Part shown: piece by piece, positions 1 through 6,093 of the stretch
How positions within the stretch are numbered: the first letter of the stretch is position 1
How the letters are laid out: each line of letters begins with the position of its first letter
From: Halomonas sp.
GTDB taxonomy: Bacteria; Pseudomonadota; Gammaproteobacteria; Pseudomonadales; Halomonadaceae
Assembly: GCA_003560175.1 (NCBI GenBank)
Contig: PWIZ01000323.1
Span: 1 to 8,577, forward strand
Direction: 5' to 3'
DNA: 8,577 nt
Translations under genes and position numbers: made by a program
Notes under the pieces: generated by a model
What the model saw: only the letters and a program-made list of their open reading frames with translations
The model's database searches: none
Told to the model about the DNA's origin: nothing

Positions 1-1484
1 GCTTCGCCGGCCCGACCCTGATTCGCCTGAAGAAGGTCAGCGCGCTCAAGGTGCTGCGTCGAGAGCTCGATCCGCTGCCGGCGTCGGCCTGGCTGGTGGT
101 GGCGATGGCCAGCGCCGTCTTTGGTGCCCTGCTGTGGCTCTACTCCGGCGATTTCGGCCTCTCCGTGGGACTGCTGCTCGGCGGGCTGGTCATGCTGGTA
201 GTGCTCTGGGGGCTGGGTTCGCTGCTGCTCACCGGGGTGCTGCGGTTGACCGCCCGCCTGCCGCGCCGCGGCGGCGGCGATCTGACCCAGGCGCTGCGTC
301 TGGGCGGGGCCCAGCTGGCGCGGCGGCGCACGGCCAGCCTCGGTCAGCTGCTGGCCTTCTCGGTGACCTTCTTCGCCATGGCGATGATCGCCCTGGTGCG
401 CGGCGATCTGCTCAATACCTGGGAGACCCAGCTGCCCGAGGACACCCCCAACTACTTCGCTATCAATATCCAGCCCCACGAGCGAGAAGGCTTTGAGGCC
501 GCCCTGGGAGATGCCGCCGATGCGCGCAGCGCTCTCTATCCCATGGTGCGCGGGCGCATTACCGCCATCAATGACATGGCCCCCCGGGAGGCGGTGCCGG
601 CGGATGCCCGGGGCGACAACACCCTACGCCGGGAGCTCAACCTCACCTGGCGCGAGACCCTGCCCGAGGGCAACCGCCTGGTGGCGGGGGAGTGGTTCGA
701 TGCCCTCAACGGTGATGAGCCCGGCGGCTGGCTGGGCGAGGTGGCCGCCGAGCCCAGCGTGGAGCGGGTGCCGATCTCCGTGGAGGATGGCCTGGTCGAG
801 CGTTTCGGCCTGGCGCTGGGTGACACCCTGACCTTCACCATCGGCGGCGAGGAGATCGTCGGCGAGATCGCGAGTCTGCGCGACCTGGACTGGGACAGCT
901 TCCGGCCCAACTTCTTCGTGATCTTCCCACCCGGGGTGCTGGAGCGCTTCGGCCACAGCTATATCACCGCCTTCCACCTGGACGCCGAGGAGAGCACCAC
1001 CCTGCGCGAGCTGGTGCGGGCCTTCCCGGGCGTCTCGCTGCTCAACGTGGATGCCATCCTCGGCCAGGTGCGAGAGCTGCTCACCCAGGTGACTCGCGCC
1101 GTGGAGCTGGTGCTGGTCTTCGTGCTGCTGGCCGGGGTCAGCGTGCTCTATGCGGCGCTGACCGCCAGCCGTCCGGTGCGCGCCCACGAGAGCGGGCTGC
1201 TGCGGGTGTTCGGCGCCGGCAACCGCATGCTCTCCCGAGTGCAGGGAGCGGAGTTTGCCATCCTCGGCCTGGCCAGCGGCCTGATGGGCGCGCTGCTGGC
1301 GGAGCTGGCCACGGCGGCGATCTATCTGGCCTGGTTCGACCTGACGCCGCGTCTGCACCTGTGGCTGTGGCTGGCGCTGCCCTTGGGCGGAGCACTGCTG
1401 ATCGGCGTCATCGGCCACCTGCTCTCCCGGAACCTGCGCCGCCAGGCCCCGGCGGCGAGCCTTGGCCTGCTGGGCGAGACCTGA
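1..1484 (+). CDS. YbbP-like ABC transporter permease (FtsX/MacB family), 5' truncated
   Basis: This is the C-terminal 493 residues of an inner-membrane permease; the reading frame is open from base 3 and enters from outside the window. The GTG at 51 lies inside the conserved LRREL stretch and is not a true start. Visible hydrophobic segments lie at about 87-146, 156-242 and 342-398. An extracytoplasmic domain follows at about 408-1085, then three C-terminal membrane segments at about 1101-1163, 1242-1328 and 1356-1424. The last block, with its R-x-H-E-x-G-L-L-R-x-F-G-A-G loop, is a typical FtsX domain. Known relatives such as E. coli YbbP are about 800 residues, with two FtsX units, and pair with the ATPase YbbA, often beside tesA. 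I would therefore expect ybbA just upstream, outside the window. The substrate is unknown; an envelope lipid or lipoprotein-related role is family-based inference. The stop is TGA at 1482-1484. Confidence 0.88.
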   Translation, partial: FAGPTLIRLKKVSALKVLRRELDPLPASAWLVVAMASAVFGALLWLYSGDFGLSVGLLLGGLVMLVVLWGLGSLLLTGVLRLTARLPRRGGGDLTQALRLGGAQLARRRTASLGQLLAFSVTFFAMAMIALVRGDLLNTWETQLPEDTPNYFAINIQPHEREGFEAALGDAADARSALYPMVRGRITAINDMAPREAVPADARGDNTLRRELNLTWRETLPEGNRLVAGEWFDALNGDEPGGWLGEVAAEPSVERVPISVEDGLVERFGLALGDTLTFTIGGEEIVGEIASLRDLDWDSFRPNFFVIFPPGVLERFGHSYITAFHLDAEESTTLRELVRAFPGVSLLNVDAILGQVRELLTQVTRAVELVLVFVLLAGVSVLYAALTASRPVRAHESGLLRVFGAGNRMLSRVQGAEFAILGLASGLMGALLAELATAAIYLAWFDLTPRLHLWLWLALPLGGALLIGVIGHLLSRNLRRQAPAASLGLLGET

Positions 1485-1497
1485 GGGGCACTGCGAT

Positions 1498-1504
1498 GGA
1501 GGGG
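1498..1504 (+). promoter_or_regulatory. Ribosome binding site of pap
   Basis: GGAGGGG lies 4 bases before the ATG at 1509, with its GGAGG core 6 bases from it. It supports that start over the out-of-frame ATG at 1496. It sits in the 24-base gap behind the permease stop, which has room for neither a terminator nor a full promoter, so the two genes are probably co-transcribed. Confidence 0.7.
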
Positions 1505-1508
1505 CGAC

Positions 1509-2936
1509 ATGAACAGCGATACCCTGCGCTACCGGCTGCTGGATGCCCAGCTCGCCCTGGCCCGCGAGCAGCAGCGCTCGGTGATCCTGCTGCTCACCGG
1601 CCATGCGGTGACCCACAAGGGGCAGGTGGTGAATCGGCTCAACCACTGGCTGGAAAACCGCCACACCGAAGTGCACGCCCTGGGGCCGAGCAGCGAGGAG
1701 CAGGCGCGCCCCTACTGGTGGCGCTACTGGCGTCGGATCCCCGATCGCGGCCGTATCGGCATCTTTATCCACGGCTGGTACGGCGATGCGCTCTTCGCCC
1801 GCGCCGAGCGCCGACTCTCCCCCGGCGCCTTCCAGGACCGCCTCGAGCAGATTCGCACCTTCGAGGCGGAGCTGGCCGCCGAGGGGGTGATACTGCTCAA
1901 GCTGTGGACCGATATCGGCCGCCGCGAGCAGCGCCGCCACCTGGACGAGCTGCAGCAGGACCCCGCTCGCGCTTGGCAGGTCGGCCCCGGCGAGTGGCAG
2001 CGCCACGGGCAGCACGCCGTGATCGAGGCGATCGGTCGAACGCTGCGCGCCGACACCGAGGCGTCCCATGCGCCCTGGCAGCGGCTCGCCTTCCGCGCGC
2101 CGGGCGAGCAGCTCAACCGGGTGGGGCGTGCCCTGCTGGGGCGCATGGAGGCCCCGCCCGAGCCGCCGGCGGTGACGCTTGAGACGCTGTCGGACGAGGC
2201 GCCGGGGGTGCCTTCGCTGCATCGCGACGATGCCGCGGTGGAGAAGCGACTCGACAAGGCCGCCTATCGCGAGCGCCTGGCTCACGGACAGGCCCGGCTG
2301 GCCAGCAATGCCCGGGAGATCGCCCGGCGGCGCATCCCCGTGGTGATCGCCTTCGAGGGCCACGACGCGGCGGGCAAGGGGGGCAGCATTCATCGGCTCA
2401 CCGCGGCGCTGGATGCTCGCCAGTACCGGGTGTATCGCATCGGCGCGCCCAGCGACGAGGAGCTGTCGCGCCCCTGGGGCTGGCGCTTCTGGCGCCGCCT
2501 GCCGGTCGATGGGCGCATCGCCATCTTCGACCGCAGCTGGTACGGACGGGTGTTGGTGGAGCGGGTCGAAGGGCTGGCCGGCGAGGCCCAGTGGCAGCGC
2601 GCCTATGGAGAGATCCGCCACTTCGAGCAGCAGCTGCTGGAGCACGGCGGGGTCGTGATCAAGCTCTTCCTTGCGATCCGCAAGGAAGAGCAGCTCAAGC
2701 GCTTCGAGGCCCGCGCCGCCACCCCCCACAAGCGTCACAAGCTCACCGACGAGGACTGGCGCAACCGCGAACGCTGGGACGACTACCAGCGGGCCATCGA
2801 CGAGATGTTCGCCCGCACTCATCTGCCCGGCGCCCAGTGGTCGCTGATCGCTTGCGACGACAAGCGCCGCGCCCGACTGGCCGTGCTGGAGCTTGTCAAT
2901 CAGCGGCTCGAGGCGCGGCTGGCCTCGGCCATCTGA
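1509..2936 (+). CDS. pap: Polyphosphate:AMP phosphotransferase (two-domain class II PPK2)
   Basis: The 475-residue protein has two tandem PPK2 units, the arrangement of class II enzymes such as Acinetobacter PAP and Pseudomonas PA3455. These use polyphosphate to phosphorylate AMP to ADP in the cytoplasm. The C-terminal unit (about 250-475) looks catalytic. It has Walker A GHDAAGKGG at 284-292 (Lys290), the PPK2 Walker B block DRSWYGR at 341-347 followed by VERVEG, and a basic lid region at about 397-412, then RWDDY at 422-426. The N-terminal unit (about 1-200) keeps the fold pattern, but its Walker A is GHAVTHKG (31-38) and its Walker B region reads FIHGWYG (86-92). The Asp and Arg of the DRSWYG motif are therefore missing, and this half is probably structural or regulatory. 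The gene follows the YbbP-like permease by 24 bp. A striking perfect hairpin lies within the coding sequence at 2663-2691. Identification is firm; AMP preference is inferred from the architecture. Confidence 0.93.
   Translation: MNSDTLRYRLLDAQLALAREQQRSVILLLTGHAVTHKGQVVNRLNHWLENRHTEVHALGPSSEEQARPYWWRYWRRIPDRGRIGIFIHGWYGDALFARAERRLSPGAFQDRLEQIRTFEAELAAEGVILLKLWTDIGRREQRRHLDELQQDPARAWQVGPGEWQRHGQHAVIEAIGRTLRADTEASHAPWQRLAFRAPGEQLNRVGRALLGRMEAPPEPPAVTLETLSDEAPGVPSLHRDDAAVEKRLDKAAYRERLAHGQARLASNAREIARRRIPVVIAFEGHDAAGKGGSIHRLTAALDARQYRVYRIGAPSDEELSRPWGWRFWRRLPVDGRIAIFDRSWYGRVLVERVEGLAGEAQWQRAYGEIRHFEQQLLEHGGVVIKLFLAIRKEEQLKRFEARAATPHKRHKLTDEDWRNRERWDDYQRAIDEMFARTHLPGAQWSLIACDDKRRARLAVLELVNQRLEARLASAI
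2663..2691. repeat. Perfect 13-bp inverted repeat, 3-base loop, inside pap
   Basis: The left arm GCTCTTCCTTGCG (2663-2675) is the exact reverse complement of CGCAAGGAAGAGC (2679-2691), with loop ATC between them. It encodes the segment around residues 386-395 of the catalytic domain (KLFLAIRKEEQ region), just before the lid. No T-run follows, so it does not look like a terminator. Any function is unknown. Confidence 0.9.
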
Positions 2937-2955
2937 AACCGATGCGTGAACCCGC

Positions 2956-2969
2956 TATGCTGTTTGACA
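2956..2969 (+). promoter_or_regulatory. Possible weak promoter elements before the exported-protein gene
   Basis: The 72-base gap after pap contains TATGCT (2956-2961), a fair -10 with no good -35 at 17 bases upstream. It also contains TTGACA (2964-2969), a perfect -35 sequence with only the poor CGATCA at the matching -10 position. Neither makes a convincing pair. I see no terminator after pap, so read-through from the upstream operon is equally possible. Confidence 0.25.
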
Positions 2970-2995
2970 TCAGGTCCTCTTTCCCTCGATCACAC

Positions 2996-3006
2996 AGGAG
3001 GTGATC
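2996..3006 (+). promoter_or_regulatory. Extended Shine-Dalgarno sequence fixing the start at 3009
   Basis: AGGAGGTGATC is an 11-base match to the full anti-Shine-Dalgarno tail of 16S rRNA. Its GGAGG core (2997-3001) ends 7 bases before the ATG at 3009. It rules out the longer in-frame start at 2946, whose extra 21 residues would also bury the signal peptide. Such an extended match suggests strong translation. Confidence 0.85.
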
Positions 3007-3008
3007 CC

Positions 3009-4433
3009 ATGTCGCACACCATCCGCCCCGCGTCGCTAGCGGCACTGCCTCTGACGCTTCCCCTTACCTTCGGCCTTGCCTTCGGGATAGCCCCGCTGGC
3101 CCTGGCAGATGCCGAACGCCTCGAGGCCGACCTGCGCGCCATGTTCGGCGGCTACGGCAGCGTGCAGGTCGGTGAGGTGTCTACTCCGCTGCTGCGCTCG
3201 GGCGCGACGGCAGAAGGCTTCGTCTTCGAAGCCGAAGATGGCGAACGCCTGTTCATTGACCGCTACGTGGTCAGAGGCGATTACGACAGTCCCGACGAGG
3301 TCACTCTGGAAGGGGTGCGCATCGAAGACGCCCTCACCGAGCTGGTGCTGATGAGCGCCGAACGCATTGTGCTGGGCGAGCCCTCCCGGGCGGTCTTCCC
3401 CCTGGACGACAGCCTAGCCCCCGAGGGTTTTCGCCTCGCCAGCCTGACCATCGACGAGATCGTCGTCGACCTGGTCTCGGAGATCGCCAGGGACCTCTTC
3501 TTCGGCACCCCCTTCTCCGCCAGCGAGGGGCGCCTGACCATCGAGAGCCTGCGTGGCGAGTCGCTGGCCCACGACGCCATTGGCATGCTGGAGATCACCG
3601 GCGTGGCCGGAGCCGGCGAGAATCTCGACGAGCTCGGCTCGGGCGCCTTCACCCTGGCCTCGCTGCGCCTCGAAGGCCTGTCGGGTCTGGACGGCGGTGA
3701 GGAGCAGCTCGACTCGCTGGTGATGCGCGACTTCGCGGTGGAGTCCGATCGCCTGGTGGGCAGCCTGTCGCAGCTCGAAATCGACGGTGATTTCAGCGAC
3801 GGCGAAGGGGGGCTACGCCTCGAGGATTTCTCTATCGATCTGGCGAAGATGATCGACATGGCCCCGGAGGAGGAGCGCACCCAGTTGCGCATGGTCAGCA
3901 ATGTGCTGACCGACGGCAGCGGCACGCTGCGCCTGGACGCCGCCTTCCTCGGCAACTGGGAGGAGGGCAGCGACCATAGCCGAATCCACAGCGACAGCCA
4001 TATCATCGCCCATGATGCCTTGCGCCTGCTGTTCGATATCGATCTGCCGCTGGCCCTTCCCGAGGGGACTGAGCCGGTCGATGTCTTCGCCGACAGCGAT
4101 CTGCTGGAACACGCCACCCTGCTGGGTGGTGACATCCGCCTGATCATCGGCGATGAGGGCCTGTTTGGCCGCCTGGCCACCCTGGGCGCGGCGATGGAGG
4201 GCGTCACCGAGGCTCAGTATCTGGAGCAGGCGCGCACCCAGGCCCAGGGCTTCGGCATGATGTTCGGTCCCCAGGTGCAGTCGATCCTGATGGGGCTGGT
4301 AGAACTGCTGGAAGGCAATGCCAGCGAGCTCGAGATCGCCGTGGGCCTGCCCGCCGAGAGCAACCTGGCCACCTACACCGGTGACCCGCTGGGGCTGCCC
4401 GACAAGCTTTCGTTCAAGGTGGAGACACGCTGA
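3009..4433 (+). CDS. Exported acidic protein of unknown function, beta-repeat-like
   Basis: I do not recognise a named family for this 474-residue protein. Residues 1-33 look like a Sec signal peptide: one Arg near the N-terminus, a hydrophobic core from about 8 to 30, and an A-L-A cleavage site before Asp34. The mature part has no cysteine and no further membrane span. By hand count it holds about 86 Asp/Glu against about 29 Lys/Arg, only three of them Lys, which suits a periplasmic or secreted protein of a halophile. Between about 95 and 280 there are recurring short strands, such as VTLEGVRIED, RLASLTIDEI, RLTIESL, FTLASLRLEGL and LRLEDFSIDL. They suggest an elongated beta structure loosely reminiscent of AsmA-like or DUF945-like proteins; that likeness is only an impression. 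Residues 385-440 look more helical. It lies 72 bp after pap and 165 bp before glyA. There is no lipobox, so it is not a lipoprotein. Confidence 0.82.
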   Translation: MSHTIRPASLAALPLTLPLTFGLAFGIAPLALADAERLEADLRAMFGGYGSVQVGEVSTPLLRSGATAEGFVFEAEDGERLFIDRYVVRGDYDSPDEVTLEGVRIEDALTELVLMSAERIVLGEPSRAVFPLDDSLAPEGFRLASLTIDEIVVDLVSEIARDLFFGTPFSASEGRLTIESLRGESLAHDAIGMLEITGVAGAGENLDELGSGAFTLASLRLEGLSGLDGGEEQLDSLVMRDFAVESDRLVGSLSQLEIDGDFSDGEGGLRLEDFSIDLAKMIDMAPEEERTQLRMVSNVLTDGSGTLRLDAAFLGNWEEGSDHSRIHSDSHIIAHDALRLLFDIDLPLALPEGTEPVDVFADSDLLEHATLLGGDIRLIIGDEGLFGRLATLGAAMEGVTEAQYLEQARTQAQGFGMMFGPQVQSILMGLVELLEGNASELEIAVGLPAESNLATYTGDPLGLPDKLSFKVETR

Positions 4434-4506
4434 AGTCGGTCTCGAGCGGCGAATAGCCAGGGGCGATTTCTGCCAAGAGACGGCGGCGGAGATGAAATTC
4501 TTGCAG

Positions 4507-4543
4507 CCCGGAATGACTGCCTTTCATGTGAAAGCATTCCGGG
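4507..4543. repeat. Nested inverted repeat upstream of glyA (possible operator or hairpin)
   Basis: Outer arms CCCGGAATG (4507-4515) and CATTCCGGG (4535-4543) are perfect reverse complements. Inside them CTTTCA (4521-4526) and TGAAAG (4529-4534) form a second perfect dyad. As RNA this folds into one stem with a 5-base bulge (4516-4520) on the 5' side. No T-run follows on the + strand, so it makes a poor intrinsic terminator for the gene ending at 4433. It overlaps the expected -35 region of glyA, so an operator is a reasonable alternative. Confidence 0.7.
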
Positions 4544-4556
4544 TGTGGGGTATCAT
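4528..4556 (+). promoter_or_regulatory. Probable glyA promoter
   Basis: TATCAT (4551-4556) is a good -10. The hexamer 17 bases upstream, GTGAAA (4528-4533), is a weak -35 lying inside the nested inverted repeat. A start near 4563 would give a leader of about 36 bases. A weak -35 overlapped by a dyad suggests a promoter that needs an activator or is repressible. An imperfect MetR-like sequence (TGAA, 5 bases, TGCA) lies at 4493-4505, one base off the TGAA-N5-TTCA consensus; E. coli glyA is MetR-activated, but this site is speculative. Confidence 0.45.
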
Positions 4557-4598
4557 ATCGCCCTGAGATTTTCCCCTTTGATGCGAGGTCCTCCGCCC

Positions 4599-5864
4599 AT
4601 GTTCAGCCGTGACATGACGATTGCCGGTTTCGATGACGTCCTGTTCGACGCGATGCAGAAGGAAGTCGCTCGCCAGGAAGCGCATATCGAACTGATCGCT
4701 TCCGAGAACTATGCCAGCCCGCGGATTATGGAAGCCCAGGGCAGCCAGCTGACCAATAAGTACGCGGAAGGGTATCCCGGCAAGCGCTACTACGGCGGCT
4801 GCGAATATGTCGATATCGTCGAGCAGCTGGCCATCGACTATGCCAAGGAGCTGTTCGGTGCGACCTACGCCAACGTCCAGCCCCACTCCGGCTCCCAGGC
4901 TAACGGCGCGGTCTTCCAGGCGCTGGTCAAGCCCGGCGACACCATTCTGGGCATGAGCCTCGACGCCGGTGGCCACCTGACCCACGGTGCCAAGCCCAAC
5001 TTCTCCGGCAAGCACTACCACGCCGTGCAGTATGGCATCGACGAGAGCGGTCGCATCGACTATTCGGAAGTGGCCAAGCTCGCCCGCGAGCACAAGCCGA
5101 AGATGATCATCGCCGGCTTCTCCGCCTACTCCCAGATCATCGATTGGGCCAAGTTCCGTGAGATCGCCGACGAGGTGGGCGCCTACCTGCTGGTCGATAT
5201 GGCCCACGTGGCCGGCCTGGTGGCCGCCGGGGTCTACCCGACGCCGCTGCCCCACGCCCATGTGGTCACCACCACTACCCACAAGACCCTGCGCGGCCCG
5301 CGCGGCGGCCTGATCCTCTCCGCCGAGGGGAACGCCGACATCGAGAAGAAACTGCAGTCCGCGGTCTTCCCGGGGGGGCAGGGCGGTCCTCTGGAGCACG
5401 TCATCGCCGCCAAGGCGATCTGCTTCAAGGAGGCCATGGACCCCGAGTTCACCACCTACCAGCGTCAGGTGGTGAAGAACGCCCAGACCATGGCTGGCGT
5501 GTTCATCGAGCGCGGCTTCGAGGTGATCTCCGGTGGCACCGAGGATCATCTCTTCCTGCTCTCGCTGGTCAAGCAGGGCCTGACCGGCAAGGACGCGGAC
5601 GCCGCCCTGGGTCGCGCCCACATCACCGTCAACAAGAACGCCGTGCCGAACGACCCGCAGAGCCCGTTTGTTACCTCCGGCCTGCGCATCGGCACCCCGG
5701 CGGTGACCACCCGCGGCTTCGGCGAGGACGAGTGCAGGGATCTCGCCGGTTGGATCTGCGACATCCTCGACGCCATGGCAACAGGGGAAGACTCCGCCGT
5801 CATCGAGTCCGAGGTGAAGGGCAAGGTCGAGGCCGTTTGTGCCGGATTCCCGGTCTACCGCTGA
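4599..5864 (+). CDS. glyA: Serine hydroxymethyltransferase
   Basis: This 421-residue cytoplasmic, PLP-dependent enzyme interconverts serine and glycine with tetrahydrofolate, supplying glycine and one-carbon units. Its length and numbering match E. coli GlyA almost exactly. The PLP lysine is Lys229 in [14 protein letters not shown], Asp200 and His203 lie in VDMAH, and His126 is in GGH. Glu57, Tyr64 and Tyr65 lie in the [12 protein letters not shown] block, HSGSQAN is at 96-102, and the substrate-carboxylate arginine is Arg363 in [10 protein letters not shown] chose the ATG at 4599 because it gives the family N-terminus and has GAGGT 9 bases upstream. In-frame ATGs at 4545 and 4581 add unconserved residues, and 4545 precedes the putative -10. 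The gene appears to be a single transcription unit, with its own promoter and a strong terminator at 5929-5960. Nothing looks truncated or degenerate. Confidence 0.98.
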   Translation: MFSRDMTIAGFDDVLFDAMQKEVARQEAHIELIASENYASPRIMEAQGSQLTNKYAEGYPGKRYYGGCEYVDIVEQLAIDYAKELFGATYANVQPHSGSQANGAVFQALVKPGDTILGMSLDAGGHLTHGAKPNFSGKHYHAVQYGIDESGRIDYSEVAKLAREHKPKMIIAGFSAYSQIIDWAKFREIADEVGAYLLVDMAHVAGLVAAGVYPTPLPHAHVVTTTTHKTLRGPRGGLILSAEGNADIEKKLQSAVFPGGQGGPLEHVIAAKAICFKEAMDPEFTTYQRQVVKNAQTMAGVFIERGFEVISGGTEDHLFLLSLVKQGLTGKDADAALGRAHITVNKNAVPNDPQSPFVTSGLRIGTPAVTTRGFGEDECRDLAGWICDILDAMATGEDSAVIESEVKGKVEAVCAGFPVYR

Positions 5865-5928
5865 GCCGGCCCGCCGCTGAGTCGACCTGCCTCCGATCGA
5901 ACGGTGCCTCTAACTGCTCCGGTATGAT

Positions 5929-5960
5929 GCGCCCCGCCCCGTGATAACGGGGCGGGGCGC
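5929..5960 (+). terminator. Strong GC-rich hairpin terminator after glyA
   Basis: GCGCCCCGCCCCG (5929-5941) and its exact complement CGGGGCGGGGCGC (5948-5960) form a perfect 13-bp stem around loop TGATAA. It lies 64 bases past the glyA stop. The tail, GGTTGTTGTG, is only moderately T-rich, so termination may be less than complete or Rho-assisted. Confidence 0.8.
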
Positions 5961-6007
5961 GGTTGTTGTGATATCGGTAGCGGTCAACGTGACTTATCGT
6001 CATGGCT

Positions 6008-6019
6008 GGGTGCGCACCC
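6008..6019. promoter_or_regulatory. Perfect 12-bp palindrome abutting the -35 of the beta-CASP gene
   Basis: GGGTGCGCACCC is fully self-complementary and ends directly before the putative -35 at 6020. Its symmetry and position fit a binding site for a dimeric regulator, either an activator or a repressor touching the polymerase site. I cannot assign it to a known regulator. Confidence 0.5.
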
Positions 6020-6048
6020 TTGCTCCGATCCCGTATGCTGCATATAAG
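6020..6048 (+). promoter_or_regulatory. Sigma70-type promoter of the beta-CASP gene
   Basis: TTGCTC (6020-6025) and TATAAG (6043-6048) are separated by exactly 17 bases. A start near 6055 would leave a leader of about 40 bases before the ATG at 6094. It lies downstream of the glyA terminator, so the gene should be expressed on its own. Confidence 0.6.
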
Positions 6049-6093
6049 AGATAGAGACGCAGGGCATGTCCGCTGGCAAAGGAGGGCAACACC

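Noticed and set aside
624..2822. A 732-codon open frame on the minus strand across the permease and pap.
   Set aside because: Both overlapped + strand genes are firmly identified. The minus-strand translation is the low-complexity Gln/His/Arg/Gly-rich product typical of antisense frames in GC-rich genes.
2946..3008. A longer N-terminus for the exported protein beginning at ATG 2946.
   Set aside because: The 11-base Shine-Dalgarno sequence and the signal peptide both fit the ATG at 3009, and the extension would bury the signal peptide.
3217..3234. GGCTTCG/CGAAGCC inverted repeat within the exported-protein gene.
   Set aside because: Seven-base arms in GC-rich coding sequence are unremarkable and carry no associated signal.
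4585..4594. GAGG/CCTC pairing at the glyA ribosome binding site as a translational switch.
   Set aside because: The single-base gap between the arms cannot form a hairpin loop.
4524..5621. A 365-codon minus-strand frame opposite glyA.
   Set aside because: It mirrors a highly conserved gene, has no recognisable domain, and looks like a codon-bias shadow.
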